A DNA stretch of 64,000 nucleotides from Flavihumibacter soli (GCF_010692725.1 NZ_JAAFZB010000096.1:186001-250000); one strand, 5' to 3'; shown: positions 1-8,631, counted from the first letter of the stretch. Numbers and translations are program-made. The notes: generated from the letters alone by a model not told the origin.

Positions 1-78
1 AATTTTGGGCCTGCTTGCAGGGTAATATTTCTAATCTACAGGGCACTATTTATCTGCTCAAAATTGTAAAAATCCACC

Positions 79-105
79 ATTGTGCACAAAACTGATATTA
101 TTGGA
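79..105 (+). promoter_or_regulatory. Shared 27-bp regulatory site, copy 1 (weak)
   Basis: Contains GTGCA (82-86), seven bases, then GATATTAT at 94, in the same spacing as the stronger copies elsewhere in the window. The half-sites are ATTGTG (79-84) and a degenerate ATTGGA (100-105). It lies about 145 bp before the ATG of the AsmA-like gene at 249 and points towards it, as the other copies do. It is the most divergent member of the set, so it is tentative. Confidence 0.4.
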
Positions 106-248
106 TAATATTGTTCGGTCCATTGCCAGTAATTTTAAAAAACGATCAGGCAGCAATTTCCGGGTTAGGCTTCTGCCTATTATTCCGCACATTAAAAGAC
201 TTACTGTTTAGGTCGCGAGGGTTTCCATCTTTCTCAAATTCGCGCTCC

Positions 249-2660
249 ATGCCCCGCTGGACCAGGATCACTTTAATAATTGCCGGAGCACTACTGGCTA
301 TCATCATTATAGCCTGGCTGGCTCTGGCAGCCTATGTTTATACCCATAAAAAGGAATTACTTGGTTCTATTATTGGGCAGCTAAATGAGAATCTCAACGG
401 AACTCTAACCGTCGAAACGATGGATCCTGCCCTTATCAGTGGCTTTCCGGGCGTATCTGTCACTTTAAATAATATTATTCTGCGGGATAGCTTATGGCAG
501 AATCACCGGCATGATGTATTGAATGCTGTAAGTGCATCCATCTCAGTGGATGCCTTTTCCATCCTCCGCGGTAAACCGACCATTAATAATATTACAGTTA
601 ACAAGGGAAAAGTACATTTTTTCACGGATAGCCTTGGAAACTCGAATCTGGCTGTTTTTAGAAAAAAACCTAAAAAGGAAACGTCATCAGAAAAGAAGCG
701 AAAGCAGATAAACCGCTTCGAACTTCACAACGTCAGACTTGTTTTTGAAAATCAAAAGAAAGCTAAGTTTTTCGACTTTGACATTTCAACTATTGACGCA
801 AAGATCAAGTATAATAACAAGGGCTGGGAAGGCAAGGTTAAGATCAATATGCTTGTCAATAGCCTGACCTTTAAGACCCGGCGGGGAAGTTTTCTGAAGA
901 ACAAAAAGCTTGAGACAAACCTGGACCTGGTCTTTGACCGGGGACTAAAGCTGCTCAGATTTCCGATGCAGGACTTTAAGATAGGAGAAGATAAATTTGA
1001 AATTGGCGGCCAGTTTTCGCTGGCAAAAAATTCTTCTGCATTCGGTCTGGATGTAAAAACGAAAAAAATAGCCCTTGGAAACGCGGCTGCCTTGCTAACA
1101 CCTAATATCGGGTCGAAAATCAGCAGGTATAACCTAAGTAAACCGATATCTGCGGGTGCGACTATACGCGGCGGTTTAAAGGCGGGTTCGGATACCCGTA
1201 TCATCGCTAACTGGGAGGTTGAGAATAATACCTTATCACTCTATGACGAAAAAGTAACTAACTGCAGTTTCACAGGTTCCTACAATAATACCGGGCTTGG
1301 CGGGCAATTAAGCTCAGATGAGAATTCCGCTATTCGCATTTACAAAATGAAGGGTGACTGGAATGAGATACCCTTTACCGCTGACTCTATTATTGTGGCC
1401 AACTTAAAGGTACCGGTGCTGACCGGTAAGTTTTTAGCTGATTTTCCGCTAATGAAGCTTAACCCAATCTTTGCACAAACCTTCGCTTTCACCAATGGGA
1501 CCGCTCACCTGGATGTTCTTTATAAAGCACCATTAGATAAGAATGACAGTGTGCGGTATATAAACGGGAAAATACAGGTTAAAGATGCTTCACTGAAATA
1601 CCTTTCCCGGAACCTTGCATTCAATAATGGGAATGCGACGCTAGACTTCCGGGGACAAGATCTTTTTTTACGGGGCATCAATGTACAAAGCGGTGGAAGT
1701 TCCTTACAAATGGAGGGATCGATCCGTAATTTTTTAAAACTTATCTATACTCATCCTGAAAAAATGTTCTTAGACTGGAACATAAGCAGTCGCCAGATCA
1801 ACCTCGGGCAGTTCATGGCCTTCCTTAAACCCCGACAGGCACGTCCGCGCACAGCAGGTAATAGTAAGTTTTCAGCGCGGTTTGATCACATGCTCAGCAG
1901 AACGAATGTAAGAATGAAAGTAAGGGTTGACCGCCTGATCTACAAAAAGTTTGTGGCCCAGGATGTAAACTCAAATTTGACGCTGACAGAAAAAAGAATA
2001 CTTATTCAGAATGTCAGCCTGAAGCATGCTGGGGGAAGTTTTATAATCAACGGAAACCTTGATCAGGGCGGCAGGTCAAACCAGTTCAAAGTGAATACCC
2101 GCATTCGCAATACCAACGTCCAGCAGCTGTTTTATGGATTTGATAATTTTGGCCAAAACGGCATAACAGACAAAAACTTGCGGGGTACACTGAATGCGGA
2201 CTGCAACCTTTCCGGCTCGATATCGGAAAGTGGCAAAATGGCGTCTAAGAGTACCCGCGGGACGGTAGGCTTCTCTTTAACAAATGGCGCGCTTATCAAT
2301 TTCGAGCCGGTTGAGAAGATTGGAAACATTGCTTTTTCTAACCGGGATTTCTCCAATATCACCTTTAAAAAACTGTCAAACACATTCACGATCCGGGGTG
2401 ACAAGATCATCATCCCGCCGATGTTAATTCAATCGAGCGTATTGGAAATTCATGTCGAAGGTGTTTACGGTTTTACTTCAGGTACAAACATGTACATCCA
2501 GGTGCCCTTGCGAAATCCCGAAAAAGAAGAAAAGGCAACTGCTAAGAACAGGAAGAAGAATAAAAAGGAGAAAAAGGAAAAAAAGGGCATTGTTTTAAAT
2601 TTGCAGGCAGTTGACGAAGGCGGACAGGTAAAAATTAAAATGGCTAAGAAAAAAGATTGA
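249..2660 (+). CDS. AsmA-like family envelope protein
   Basis: Encodes 803 aa. The N-terminus has one hydrophobic anchor (about residues 8-30 after MPRWTR), followed by a very long beta-rich, low-hydrophobicity region, which is the layout of AsmA/TamB-type proteins anchored in the inner membrane and spanning the periplasm. Family knowledge links such proteins to outer-membrane assembly or lipid transport; the exact role here is inferred. The last ~60 residues carry a lysine-rich run (KNRKKNKKEKKEKK) before a final beta segment. The frame is open from 111, but the ATG at 249 is preferred because it places a normal membrane anchor at the N-terminus; the upstream 46 codons look non-coding. A copy of the shared regulatory site lies at 79-105. 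The downstream gene is convergent. Confidence 0.8.
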   Translation: MPRWTRITLIIAGALLAIIIIAWLALAAYVYTHKKELLGSIIGQLNENLNGTLTVETMDPALISGFPGVSVTLNNIILRDSLWQNHRHDVLNAVSASISVDAFSILRGKPTINNITVNKGKVHFFTDSLGNSNLAVFRKKPKKETSSEKKRKQINRFELHNVRLVFENQKKAKFFDFDISTIDAKIKYNNKGWEGKVKINMLVNSLTFKTRRGSFLKNKKLETNLDLVFDRGLKLLRFPMQDFKIGEDKFEIGGQFSLAKNSSAFGLDVKTKKIALGNAAALLTPNIGSKISRYNLSKPISAGATIRGGLKAGSDTRIIANWEVENNTLSLYDEKVTNCSFTGSYNNTGLGGQLSSDENSAIRIYKMKGDWNEIPFTADSIIVANLKVPVLTGKFLADFPLMKLNPIFAQTFAFTNGTAHLDVLYKAPLDKNDSVRYINGKIQVKDASLKYLSRNLAFNNGNATLDFRGQDLFLRGINVQSGGSSLQMEGSIRNFLKLIYTHPEKMFLDWNISSRQINLGQFMAFLKPRQARPRTAGNSKFSARFDHMLSRTNVRMKVRVDRLIYKKFVAQDVNSNLTLTEKRILIQNVSLKHAGGSFIINGNLDQGGRSNQFKVNTRIRNTNVQQLFYGFDNFGQNGITDKNLRGTLNADCNLSGSISESGKMASKSTRGTVGFSLTNGALINFEPVEKIGNIAFSNRDFSNITFKKLSNTFTIRGDKIIIPPMLIQSSVLEIHVEGVYGFTSGTNMYIQVPLRNPEKEEKATAKNRKKNKKEKKEKKGIVLNLQAVDEGGQVKIKMAKKKD

Positions 2661-2747
2661 GTTCCGAGAAAAGACTCGTCAAATATGACTTTAGTATCCA
2701 ACCGTCGGAATAGCAAACAAACCCGTGCGAATATTGATACTGCTGTT

Positions 2748-3515
2748 TCAAAATCTGAAACCGACTTGCACTATATACCTGTAGCCAAAGTCCCATGTAT
2801 TAAAATTACCATCCGTTTCCAGTTTCCCTTCTTCGATCACCTTGCTCAAACCCGTAAATTTATTTTTTAGTGCCTGGGCTAGTTTTTCCTGGAGTTCGGT
2901 TCGCTCACCCTGCGGGATGTCACTCGCAAATGTTGCACCAATATCATAATTAGCTACGCCCGGACCTATCATTATCAGGTCAACTGCCAGTCGGTTCCAA
3001 AAAACAAATTGATAACCGATCTCAAAGCCAACGGTATGTATCTTAAGATCCAGGGAAGTTGAGCGTTGGTAGGTTGTTGTACCTGAGGCTACGTCCCATA
3101 TATTCTCCCTGATAACTTGATTATACGAATAATACGGCCCAATATAAACACCGCGCGGCGCGGCATGACGGTTCACACCCCCGAGGTAAAAACGGTAATC
3201 TGCGGAGATGTGAAAGCCCTTTTTATCTCTGTTGCTGGCAATCGAAATTGAATCGTTGTCATTCAATCTAAATTCGGGCAAAGCCATGCGTCCGATATTC
3301 AGCGATGCAGACTGGTTTTCTTTCAAAAGCCGTTCATATCCGAAAACGATATAATCCTGTCCAAATAGTGCAGGCCCGGTAAGGTTATACCGGATCGTGT
3401 TCTTAAATGTTTTCTCCTGGCCGGATTGCTCCTGTGCAAAAGCGGTGTAGGTAAGAATGATCAGCATTATAGCTATAATATAACGCCAGTACTTTGCAGT
3501 TAGCTTCGTTTTCAT
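2748..3515 (-). CDS. Outer-membrane beta-barrel protein (DUF3575-like)
   Basis: Encodes 255 aa with a signal peptide (MKTKLTAKYWRYIIAIMLII, cut after TAFA-Q) and alternating aromatic/polar strands such as GVYIGPYYSYNQ and VGFEIGYQFVFWNRL, ending in VQVGFRF. A C-terminal Phe is typical of outer-membrane barrels. There is a charged insert near residues 200-235 (ELQEKLAQALKNKF). The resemblance to DUF3575 barrels is a judgement from overall pattern, and the ligand is unknown. It is convergent with the AsmA-like gene (87 bp apart). A copy of the shared 27-bp site lies about 95 bp upstream of the ATG, so it probably belongs to the proposed regulon. Confidence 0.7.
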   Translation of the reverse strand: MKTKLTAKYWRYIIAIMLIILTYTAFAQEQSGQEKTFKNTIRYNLTGPALFGQDYIVFGYERLLKENQSASLNIGRMALPEFRLNDNDSISIASNRDKKGFHISADYRFYLGGVNRHAAPRGVYIGPYYSYNQVIRENIWDVASGTTTYQRSTSLDLKIHTVGFEIGYQFVFWNRLAVDLIMIGPGVANYDIGATFASDIPQGERTELQEKLAQALKNKFTGLSKVIEEGKLETDGNFNTWDFGYRYIVQVGFRF

Positions 3516-3607
3516 CGCTGAATTACTGATACAATTAGAATACGGGGCAGGAGTTTAACCACCTGCACTCAATTCAAATTTAAGTCATCCGGCTAGCCCT
3601 ATACTAA

Positions 3608-3634
3608 CACCATACTCTCATGTTATTGCACTAT
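3608..3634 (-). promoter_or_regulatory. Shared 27-bp regulatory site, copy 2
   Basis: Read on the minus strand: half-sites ATAGTG and ATGGTG exactly 21 bp apart, with GTGCA (3627-3631), seven bases, then GAGAGTAT (3612-3619). The spacer ATAACAT is identical to that of copy 3. It lies about 95 bp upstream of the outer-membrane protein gene starting at 3515 and points towards it. Confidence 0.55.
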
Positions 3635-3718
3635 TATAGATATTAGATATTCTCATACTTACTGAATTTCGCCTTTCAACAGATACTCAGCGCGCGGCTA
3701 ATGATGTTAATTCCACCG

Positions 3719-4039
3719 CTAAATGCTTGTAAAAATCTTTACAAGTAAGATGATCAAAAAACCAAAGAAGGGTATGGAAATGCCGAAGAGAAGCAATCGC
3801 AAGGTTTTTCGGTAATATGCAATAGCCCGGTCGGCCGGATAATTCATCTTTAATATGCGAAACAGGGCAAAAAGTAAACAGGCAATGCTTATCGTGATAC
3901 TCACGGAAACAACAATGTCTTTAAACAAATTTGTTGAGAATGCGTTGGGCATCCAGCCGCTTGAATACTCTAGCATGAATCCAAGGAAAATACCCGTGGC
4001 TGTGACCATCGGTTGCCGGAATTGTTGAATCGGATCCAT
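3719..4039 (-). CDS. Small integral membrane protein, unknown
   Basis: Encodes 106 aa. Three hydrophobic stretches are visible (about residues 10-25, 40-62 with VVSVSITISIACLLFALFRIL, and 83-105). Between the last two is a basic, tyrosine-containing loop (NYPADRAIAYYRKTLR). No family is recognised. The downstream gene begins about 200 bp away on the same strand, so it is probably a separate transcription unit. The region upstream of its ATG holds the 35-bp heptad repeat array and a copy of the shared regulatory site in the opposite orientation. Confidence 0.6.
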   Translation of the reverse strand: MDPIQQFRQPMVTATGIFLGFMLEYSSGWMPNAFSTNLFKDIVVSVSITISIACLLFALFRILKMNYPADRAIAYYRKTLRLLLFGISIPFFGFLIILLVKIFTSI

Positions 4040-4047
4040 GTTGAATA

Positions 4048-4142
4048 AGGTATCAGGTGTCAGGTGTCAGGTTTGGGGTAAGAGGTATCAGGTGTCAGGT
4101 GTCAGGTTTGAGGTAAGAGGTATCAGGTGTCAGGGAACAGGT
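4048..4142. repeat. 35-bp tandem repeat built of heptads
   Basis: Three units start at 4048, 4083 and 4118, giving an exact 35-bp period. Each is made of 7-mers of the GGTATCA/GGTGTCA type and ends in a GGTAAGA-like step. The same heptad family appears at 6240-6408 mostly in the reverse orientation. The 4040-4350 interval has no gene; it holds this array and the regulatory site at 4204. Confidence 0.85.
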
Positions 4143-4203
4143 TTAAAGAGTAAAATTAAATACAATTCCCCTAGTAAATCGTCCCTTCAGGTAACAATAG
4201 AGG

Positions 4204-4230
4204 AAAGTGCAATAACATGATAGAATCGTG
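4204..4230 (+). promoter_or_regulatory. Shared 27-bp regulatory site, copy 3
   Basis: GTGCA (4207-4211), seven bases ATAACAT, then GATAGAAT (4219-4226), with half-sites AAAGTG and ATCGTG 21 bp apart. It points towards the gene at 4351 (ATG about 120 bp away). It is also about 165 bp upstream of the divergent small membrane protein at 4039. With copy 4 it forms a subtype in which the perfect ATCGTG-type half is the distal one. Confidence 0.65.
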
Positions 4231-4350
4231 TTTTAACAAAGATTTACAAGGTTAATAAAATGCTGCAATTGCAATTAAAAAATGCGTAAATGATGCTGTT
4301 CTGGAGGATAATGGTTAACTTGTATCGTATTTTTTCATAAGTCTTATATC

Positions 4351-5508
4351 ATGAAAAAACTTTTTTTAGTATGCTTAACAGTTGCAATCAGCCTGTTAAG
4401 CCGGCCGGTTTTCTCCCAGGCTGAAAGTGATTCGACATTGCTGGGATTGCCCGGAGATAACCTGGATCTTTATGCTGTTTTGGACATCTTTCAAAAGTCG
4501 AAAACCATTGAAGATTTTGAGAAATCGTTAAACGATCAAAATACGAAGGTGAACAACCTGGACCTGGACCTGGATAAAAAGGTTGATTTTATAAAAGTAG
4601 TTACCAAGCAGAAGGAATCGTCCTTTACATTTATACTACAGGTAGCCGTCACTGAAAAAGAGACACAGGATGTGGCAGTTATTTTAGTGGATAAAGACAA
4701 AAATGGCAAAATCTCCATGCAGATCGTGGGTGATAAAGAGTTGTATGGAAAAGATTATATTGTTGAGCCAAAATCTACCGTGACTCCGGGCGTTACCGCT
4801 AATCCGGGTTATACGGGACCTGCCCCGGTCACCAAAAGCGTACCAGCTACCACGACCACTACGGTAGTAGTTGAAACAGCACCCATTGTACAGTACGTTT
4901 ATTCGCCTGCATACGTACCCTATTATCCACCTTATCATTACGGATACTATCCGCCCTATTTTGCGGCCTTTACCGTAATGGCCGTCGGCATTTACCGCCA
5001 TAACCATTATCATTATCATGGTGGTGGTTATGGTTACCACCATACAACCGTGATAAATAATAACAATAACTACAATAATTACAACAGCAACAGGAATACC
5101 TCTAACAGGGTGTCGCATAATAATGCGAGCGGCAATTACGGGAACAGATCTGGAAACCGTGCATCAACCGGGGCTTCTGCATCCACACGTCCGTCGACAT
5201 CTGACCGTTCATCACGCGGTACCTCAGCGTCTACACGTCCGTCGGCAAGCACGCGTCCATCAACCGGGGCTTCTGCATCAACACGGCCGTCGACAGCTGA
5301 CCGTTCATCACGCGGTACCTCAGCGTCTACACGTCCATCTACAACCCCTCGTTCTTCAACCGGAGCTTCTGCGTCAAGCAGGCCGTCAACCCGTCAGTCA
5401 GGCGGCTCTGTTTCAAGCCGGCCATCCTCATCTTCAATGGGAGGAGGAGGTCGTACCAGGGGTGGTGGTGGCGGCGGATTCAGCGGTGGCGGAGGCAGAA
5501 GACGCTAA
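4351..5508 (+). CDS. Exported His-, Asn- and Ser/Arg-rich repeat protein
   Basis: Encodes 385 aa with a signal peptide (MKKLFLVCLTVAISLLSRPV, cut near FSQA). Residues ~25-140 form a folded acidic domain, followed by a Pro/Thr linker and a Tyr/Pro-rich hydrophobic stretch (YYPPYHYGYYPPYF) that could insert in a membrane. A His/Tyr/Gly segment (HNHYHYHGGGYGYHH) follows that could bind metal, then an Asn-rich run, then a Ser/Thr/Arg/Pro repeat domain encoded by 96-bp tandem repeats, ending in Gly/Arg. The layout suggests a surface or cell-wall-like low-complexity tail; function is unknown. The +1 frame over the repeats is also open but has no plausible product. It is preceded by a shared regulatory site and followed by an inverted repeat. 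Confidence 0.75.
   Translation: MKKLFLVCLTVAISLLSRPVFSQAESDSTLLGLPGDNLDLYAVLDIFQKSKTIEDFEKSLNDQNTKVNNLDLDLDKKVDFIKVVTKQKESSFTFILQVAVTEKETQDVAVILVDKDKNGKISMQIVGDKELYGKDYIVEPKSTVTPGVTANPGYTGPAPVTKSVPATTTTTVVVETAPIVQYVYSPAYVPYYPPYHYGYYPPYFAAFTVMAVGIYRHNHYHYHGGGYGYHHTTVINNNNNYNNYNSNRNTSNRVSHNNASGNYGNRSGNRASTGASASTRPSTSDRSSRGTSASTRPSASTRPSTGASASTRPSTADRSSRGTSASTRPSTTPRSSTGASASSRPSTRQSGGSVSSRPSSSSMGGGGRTRGGGGGGFSGGGGRRR
5163..5400 (+). repeat. 96-bp coding tandem repeat
   Basis: The ATCAACCGG phrase starts at 5163 and 5259, and a TTCAACCGG variant at 5355, which gives an exact 96-bp (32-residue) period for about 2.5 units. The units encode STGASASTRPST and SDRSSRGTSASTRPS-type segments. The near-identity between units 1 and 2 suggests recent expansion. 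Confidence 0.85.
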
Positions 5509-5521
5509 TTGACCTTTCTAG

Positions 5522-5558
5522 AAAGCGGTTGGCCAAATTCTTTTAGCTCAACCGCTTT
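5522..5558. terminator. Inverted repeat between convergent genes
   Basis: AAAGCGGTTG (5522-5531) pairs perfectly with CAACCGCTTT (5549-5558), with a 17-nt loop. A second hairpin, ACCGCTT-TACTG-AAGCGGT (5551-5569), shares one arm, so the two are mutually exclusive. It lies between convergent genes and overlaps the stop codon of the minus gene. There is no long T-run, so rho-independent termination is likely but not certain. Confidence 0.55.
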
Positions 5559-6042
5559 ACTGAAGCGGTAGGTCAGAAGCACTCATATCCCGGAGGCATA
5601 CATACTTGCCATTTCTTTTTACAAACAAGCTCATGTAATTCCCGGTATTAACGGCTTTATTAGTGGAATCAACTACTGTGAAATAGCCGATCTCCAAAAC
5701 CTGGTTTCCATCGTTTGAAACAAAAACTTCTTTCGTTTTAAACGAGATCTTATTAGAATTTGAACCCAGATCGGATTTCAAAAATTCAGCGATTGCTGCT
5801 TTGCCTTCCAATGGTGCCCTGTTTTGATAAAAGCTGACCGCATCATCTGCATAATAGCCGATATTTTTAAGTACACCGGAATTATAGGTTGCGGCAAACT
5901 CGTCTTCCTTAGCCTGGATCTCCCTTTTTATCTGTTCTTTGTCAATAATTGCTGCTGTGGGTTCTTCCTTTTTCGTATTACAAGCGAACATTATACTTAC
6001 AATACCAACCAATAGTACTCCTTTTACGATCTCGGTTTTCAT
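5557..6042 (-). CDS. SnoaL/DUF4440-like lipoprotein
   Basis: Encodes 161 aa from the ATG at 6042 (MKTEIVKGVLLVGIVSIMFAC). This start gives a clean lipoprotein signal with a lipobox ending at Cys21; the frame extends 19 codons further but with no signal function. The mature part resembles NTF2-like SnoaL/DUF4440 proteins: the helix KEDEFAATYNSG, then YADDAVSFYQNRAPLEGKAAI and closing strands (KISFKTKEVFVS, LEIGYFTV, GNYMSLFVKRNGKY). Such folds serve as small-ligand pockets or polyketide-cyclase-like enzymes; no catalytic residue can be assigned. It sits in tandem with another NTF2-like lipoprotein (6412-6906), separated by the heptad array. Confidence 0.75.
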   Translation of the reverse strand: MKTEIVKGVLLVGIVSIMFACNTKKEEPTAAIIDKEQIKREIQAKEDEFAATYNSGVLKNIGYYADDAVSFYQNRAPLEGKAAIAEFLKSDLGSNSNKISFKTKEVFVSNDGNQVLEIGYFTVVDSTNKAVNTGNYMSLFVKRNGKYVCLRDMSASDLPLQ

Positions 6043-6239
6043 AATTAAAAATTTAAGCCTAATACTTAATGTTTTAAGAAAATACTGCAAGCTTGCCACA
6101 GCTGCGCTTATTAGAAGAATTTTCCTACCGGAAACCTCAAATTTACATATCGCTTTAATTTAAATTAAAGGGTAAATAAATGAATCATTCGTTTCAATCT
6201 TTGACATAAACAAACAAAACATATCCGGGTTTCAGTTAG

Positions 6240-6408
6240 GTATAAGTTGTCAGGTATCAGCGATCAGCTTGAAGTCTCAATCCTGCCCGGGTGCCTGCCA
6301 CCTGATATAATAAACCTATTACCTGGAACCCGATACCTGTTAACTGATACCTGTTACCTGTTACCTGTTACCTGTTACCTGATACCTGTTACCTGCTACC
6401 TAATACCT
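6240..6408. repeat. Heptad repeat array (TTACCTG/GATACCTG)
   Basis: From about 6331 to 6408 the sequence is a run of 7-mers such as GATACCTG-TTACCTG-TTACCTG. A short stretch in the opposite orientation (CAGGTATCAG) is at 6251, so the ends can pair. Relative to the array at 4048-4142 the main run is inverted, and the two arrays bracket about 2.1 kb carrying two genes. Confidence 0.85.
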
Positions 6409-6411
6409 CCT

Positions 6412-6906
6412 TCACTTCTTCGGTGGGACTATGGAATAACCCAGTTGCCGCAGCGCATCGGCTTCATTATAAAAAGTTCTGCTGTGCACGATCTTTCCGT
6501 CTTCGATCCTGTATACAGCATTTACCCATAGATTGACCGGGCCCCTCCCATCTTTATATTTAATGGTTAGATAAGCCCAGTTTAATACCCAGTCGCCTTT
6601 CGCTTCACCATCAGGAACAGTAACAGCTAATTCTTTATGGCGGGTATATTCGATGGATTTATAAAGGTGTTCGGCATTATCCTTCCAGCCCTTAAGCGCT
6701 TCCTGTTTGTTCGTAGAATCGCCAATTGAAGGACCATAGCCCATGTAGTCATCGGCAAGAAGTGAATCCATCATGGCGACATTCTTCGTTTCCACTGCTT
6801 CCATATACTTCTTAGCAATGCCCATGTTTTCCCGTTCCGTTTTGCTTCCACCTGCATTGCAGGAATACAGGCTACAAATGATAATGACAAATAACAGTGG
6901 TTTCAT
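6412..6906 (-). CDS. NTF2/SnoaL-like lipoprotein
   Basis: Encodes 164 aa. The signal ends in a lipobox (IICSLYSC, Cys16). The mature region has the SnoaL/ester-cyclase pattern: KKYMEAVETKNVAMMDSLLA, DDYMGYGPSIGD, a Trp-containing middle (LKGWKDNAEHL), and the paired strands WVLNWAYLTIKY and VNLWVNAVYRIEDGKIV, followed by a C-terminal helix. It is probably a periplasmic or membrane-tethered small-ligand-binding or hydrolase-like protein; the substrate is unknown. The gene stops at the edge of the heptad array. The next gene downstream is another NTF2-like lipoprotein, so the pair may be an old duplication. Confidence 0.75.
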   Translation of the reverse strand: MKPLLFVIIICSLYSCNAGGSKTERENMGIAKKYMEAVETKNVAMMDSLLADDYMGYGPSIGDSTNKQEALKGWKDNAEHLYKSIEYTRHKELAVTVPDGEAKGDWVLNWAYLTIKYKDGRGPVNLWVNAVYRIEDGKIVHSRTFYNEADALRQLGYSIVPPKK

Positions 6907-6983
6907 GACTCTGTAGTTTAGTAGCTTTAAGTTGTTCTAAATCCTGTTAGGCCTAAGTGATATCGAAGTAAGCCTGAAACAGG

Positions 6984-7526
6984 CTATTTGATCGTATATC
7001 CCTTCCCTTCCAGGCATGCTGAAAAACCTTTTATAAAACTGTTTTTTAGCTCCGCTTCCTTATTGGCTGCGTCAGCCTGCGATTGCTGGTTTTGTTGAGC
7101 CTGGGCTTGTTTTCCCCTTCGCCTTCCAGACAGAGCACCTGCTACAGCACCAATGGCTGCCCCTTCACCAGCGTCGCCGGCAATGGCGCCGATGGCCACG
7201 CCAGCCGCTGCGCCCTTCGCTGCACCGACCACGGCACCGCCGGTTGGGCCTGTTTGCTCAGGGGCGGCTTGTACTTTCGGGAGATTCAGGGGATCGATTC
7301 CTGATTGCTCCATCGACCATTTATAGCATTCAAATTCATCCGCTTTCTGCTGCTGTTTGCTTTGCCCTTTTGCCGGATAAACAAATAATTTCAAGCCAGC
7401 CGAGATCTGGTTATAGGTCATTTTTGACGTGTCGGGCAAAGCTGGTGCTTGCTGGGCAACAGCTGATTGAGAAAGACCCAGGGTTAGTAACCCCAAAACT
7501 GCTTGTGTGAAAAAATTTGCTTTCAT
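6984..7526 (-). CDS. Exported glycine-zipper protein
   Basis: Encodes 180 aa from the ATG at 7526 (MKANFFTQAVLGLLTLGLSQ, cut near AVAQ); the frame extends ten codons upstream but this start gives the signal peptide. The middle (about residues 95-140) is a glycine-zipper segment: GGAVVGAAKGAAAGVAIGAI and GEGAAIGAVAGALSGRRRG, with Gly every three to four residues. It is followed by a Gln/Ala-rich coil and a C-terminal helix ending KGYTIK. Glycine-zipper proteins insert in or associate with membranes, often in the outer envelope. It lies 78 bp from the NTF2-like lipoprotein on the same strand and may share its transcript. Confidence 0.75.
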   Translation of the reverse strand: MKANFFTQAVLGLLTLGLSQSAVAQQAPALPDTSKMTYNQISAGLKLFVYPAKGQSKQQQKADEFECYKWSMEQSGIDPLNLPKVQAAPEQTGPTGGAVVGAAKGAAAGVAIGAIAGDAGEGAAIGAVAGALSGRRRGKQAQAQQNQQSQADAANKEAELKNSFIKGFSACLEGKGYTIK

Positions 7527-7640
7527 CGTTTTAGGTTTAGGTTTATTATCCTTCATGTTTGCCTTTGCTCTTGAGAAATCTCTGTCTTATTATTTTGAAT
7601 ATTTAATTCTCTACTTTAAGGTTTAACTCAACAAGGTAAT

Positions 7641-8444
7641 TCAGGGTACGCTTGGGCGGTCACGCATCAGCTTGTCTCTTAATTCAGTTTGAAGAGTCAG
7701 CAGGGGTTTCTGATCGACCTGGGTCACCCCTACTTCTGGTCGGTCGAGATCTAATATTAAAAACATGACCACGGCAAAAATAGTGGCGAGCATAAAGTTG
7801 ATCGTTAAATTTCCTCTTCCTGAAACGCCGAACTGATAGCCAAGAATAAGCATGGAAATAACTCCGATAATAAGCAGACCCCAGAGCACCGCTACCGGAA
7901 TGCGATAAACCAGTACCATGCTTAGTCGTTTGTAATTTGCGTACACCAGTTCATTTAACGCGCTGGTATATAAAGCGTATGCCTCCGAACCGCCATTCTT
8001 TACTGCAAGGGCCTCTGCATATGTCCACAAAGTGTCAAGTATTTCCCGGTTCCGCCTGATCACCTCACGAAGCTTAGAACGGTCGTTGGAGAGACCAACA
8101 ATCAGATCAACATACTCAACAAGGTGTTTCCTGGTGCCCGAGCGGTATGGTTCCGGTATGAGTCCAGCACGCAAATACACCATCCTAATGTTTTTAACTT
8201 CTTCCAGAAGCAACTCCTTTCGTGTTTCATAGCGATTGGCGGAGATCTGGAAAGTAAAAGCAAGCATAAATGCCAATAGGGCATTTGACGTGGCCACTAC
8301 TGACTCAATAGCCGTGTGCTGGATCTCTGCCCGATGCCTGCGATGATACATACCATATCGCTGCCCGATGATCATAGGTACTATCACCGCAAGAAGCGGG
8401 ATAACGAACATTCCTGCGATCTGAAGAAAAATTGGGATGGTCAT
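7641..8444 (-). CDS. DUF4239 (bestrophin-like) membrane protein, paralogue 1
   Basis: Encodes 267 aa with four hydrophobic segments (about 6-26, 48-66, 184-204, 211-233). A cytoplasmic helical stretch between TM2 and TM3 contains the family phrase RYETRKELLLEEVKNIR. A conserved LDLDRPEVG lies after TM4. DUF4239 proteins are described as bestrophin-like, which suggests an anion-channel fold; transport here is inferred only. Two paralogues lie at 8657-9445 and 12085-12894. A regulatory site copy lies about 190 bp upstream of the ATG, in inverted orientation. Confidence 0.8.
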   Translation of the reverse strand: MTIPIFLQIAGMFVIPLLAVIVPMIIGQRYGMYHRRHRAEIQHTAIESVVATSNALLAFMLAFTFQISANRYETRKELLLEEVKNIRMVYLRAGLIPEPYRSGTRKHLVEYVDLIVGLSNDRSKLREVIRRNREILDTLWTYAEALAVKNGGSEAYALYTSALNELVYANYKRLSMVLVYRIPVAVLWGLLIIGVISMLILGYQFGVSGRGNLTINFMLATIFAVVMFLILDLDRPEVGVTQVDQKPLLTLQTELRDKLMRDRPSVP

Positions 8445-8631
8445 ACCTGCGGGTTCTTTTAATTATCGGTATGAAGAATGCCAGACGAATGGCATTATTT
8501 GAAACCGTCGACTGCCTTATAAGATAGATGAAAAACGCAAGAGCAGGTTCGACCGCAACCTGTCAGAATCATACCTTTTAAATTTAATCATAATTAAAAA
8601 TCCACAAAAGCATCCGGCGTTGGTATAGACG

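Noticed and set aside
5123-5512. Open +1 frame of 129 codons over the repeat region
   Set aside because: It is the shifted frame of the 96-bp repeats in the 4351-5508 gene; it has no signal, no folded-protein composition and no start context.
5551-5569. Second hairpin near the convergent-gene inverted repeat as an attenuator
   Set aside because: It shares an arm with the first hairpin, but it lies inside the coding end of the minus gene and there is no leader peptide or T-run to support attenuation.
4048-6408. Heptad arrays as a CRISPR array
   Set aside because: The repeats are contiguous 7-mers with no spacers, and no cas gene is in the window.
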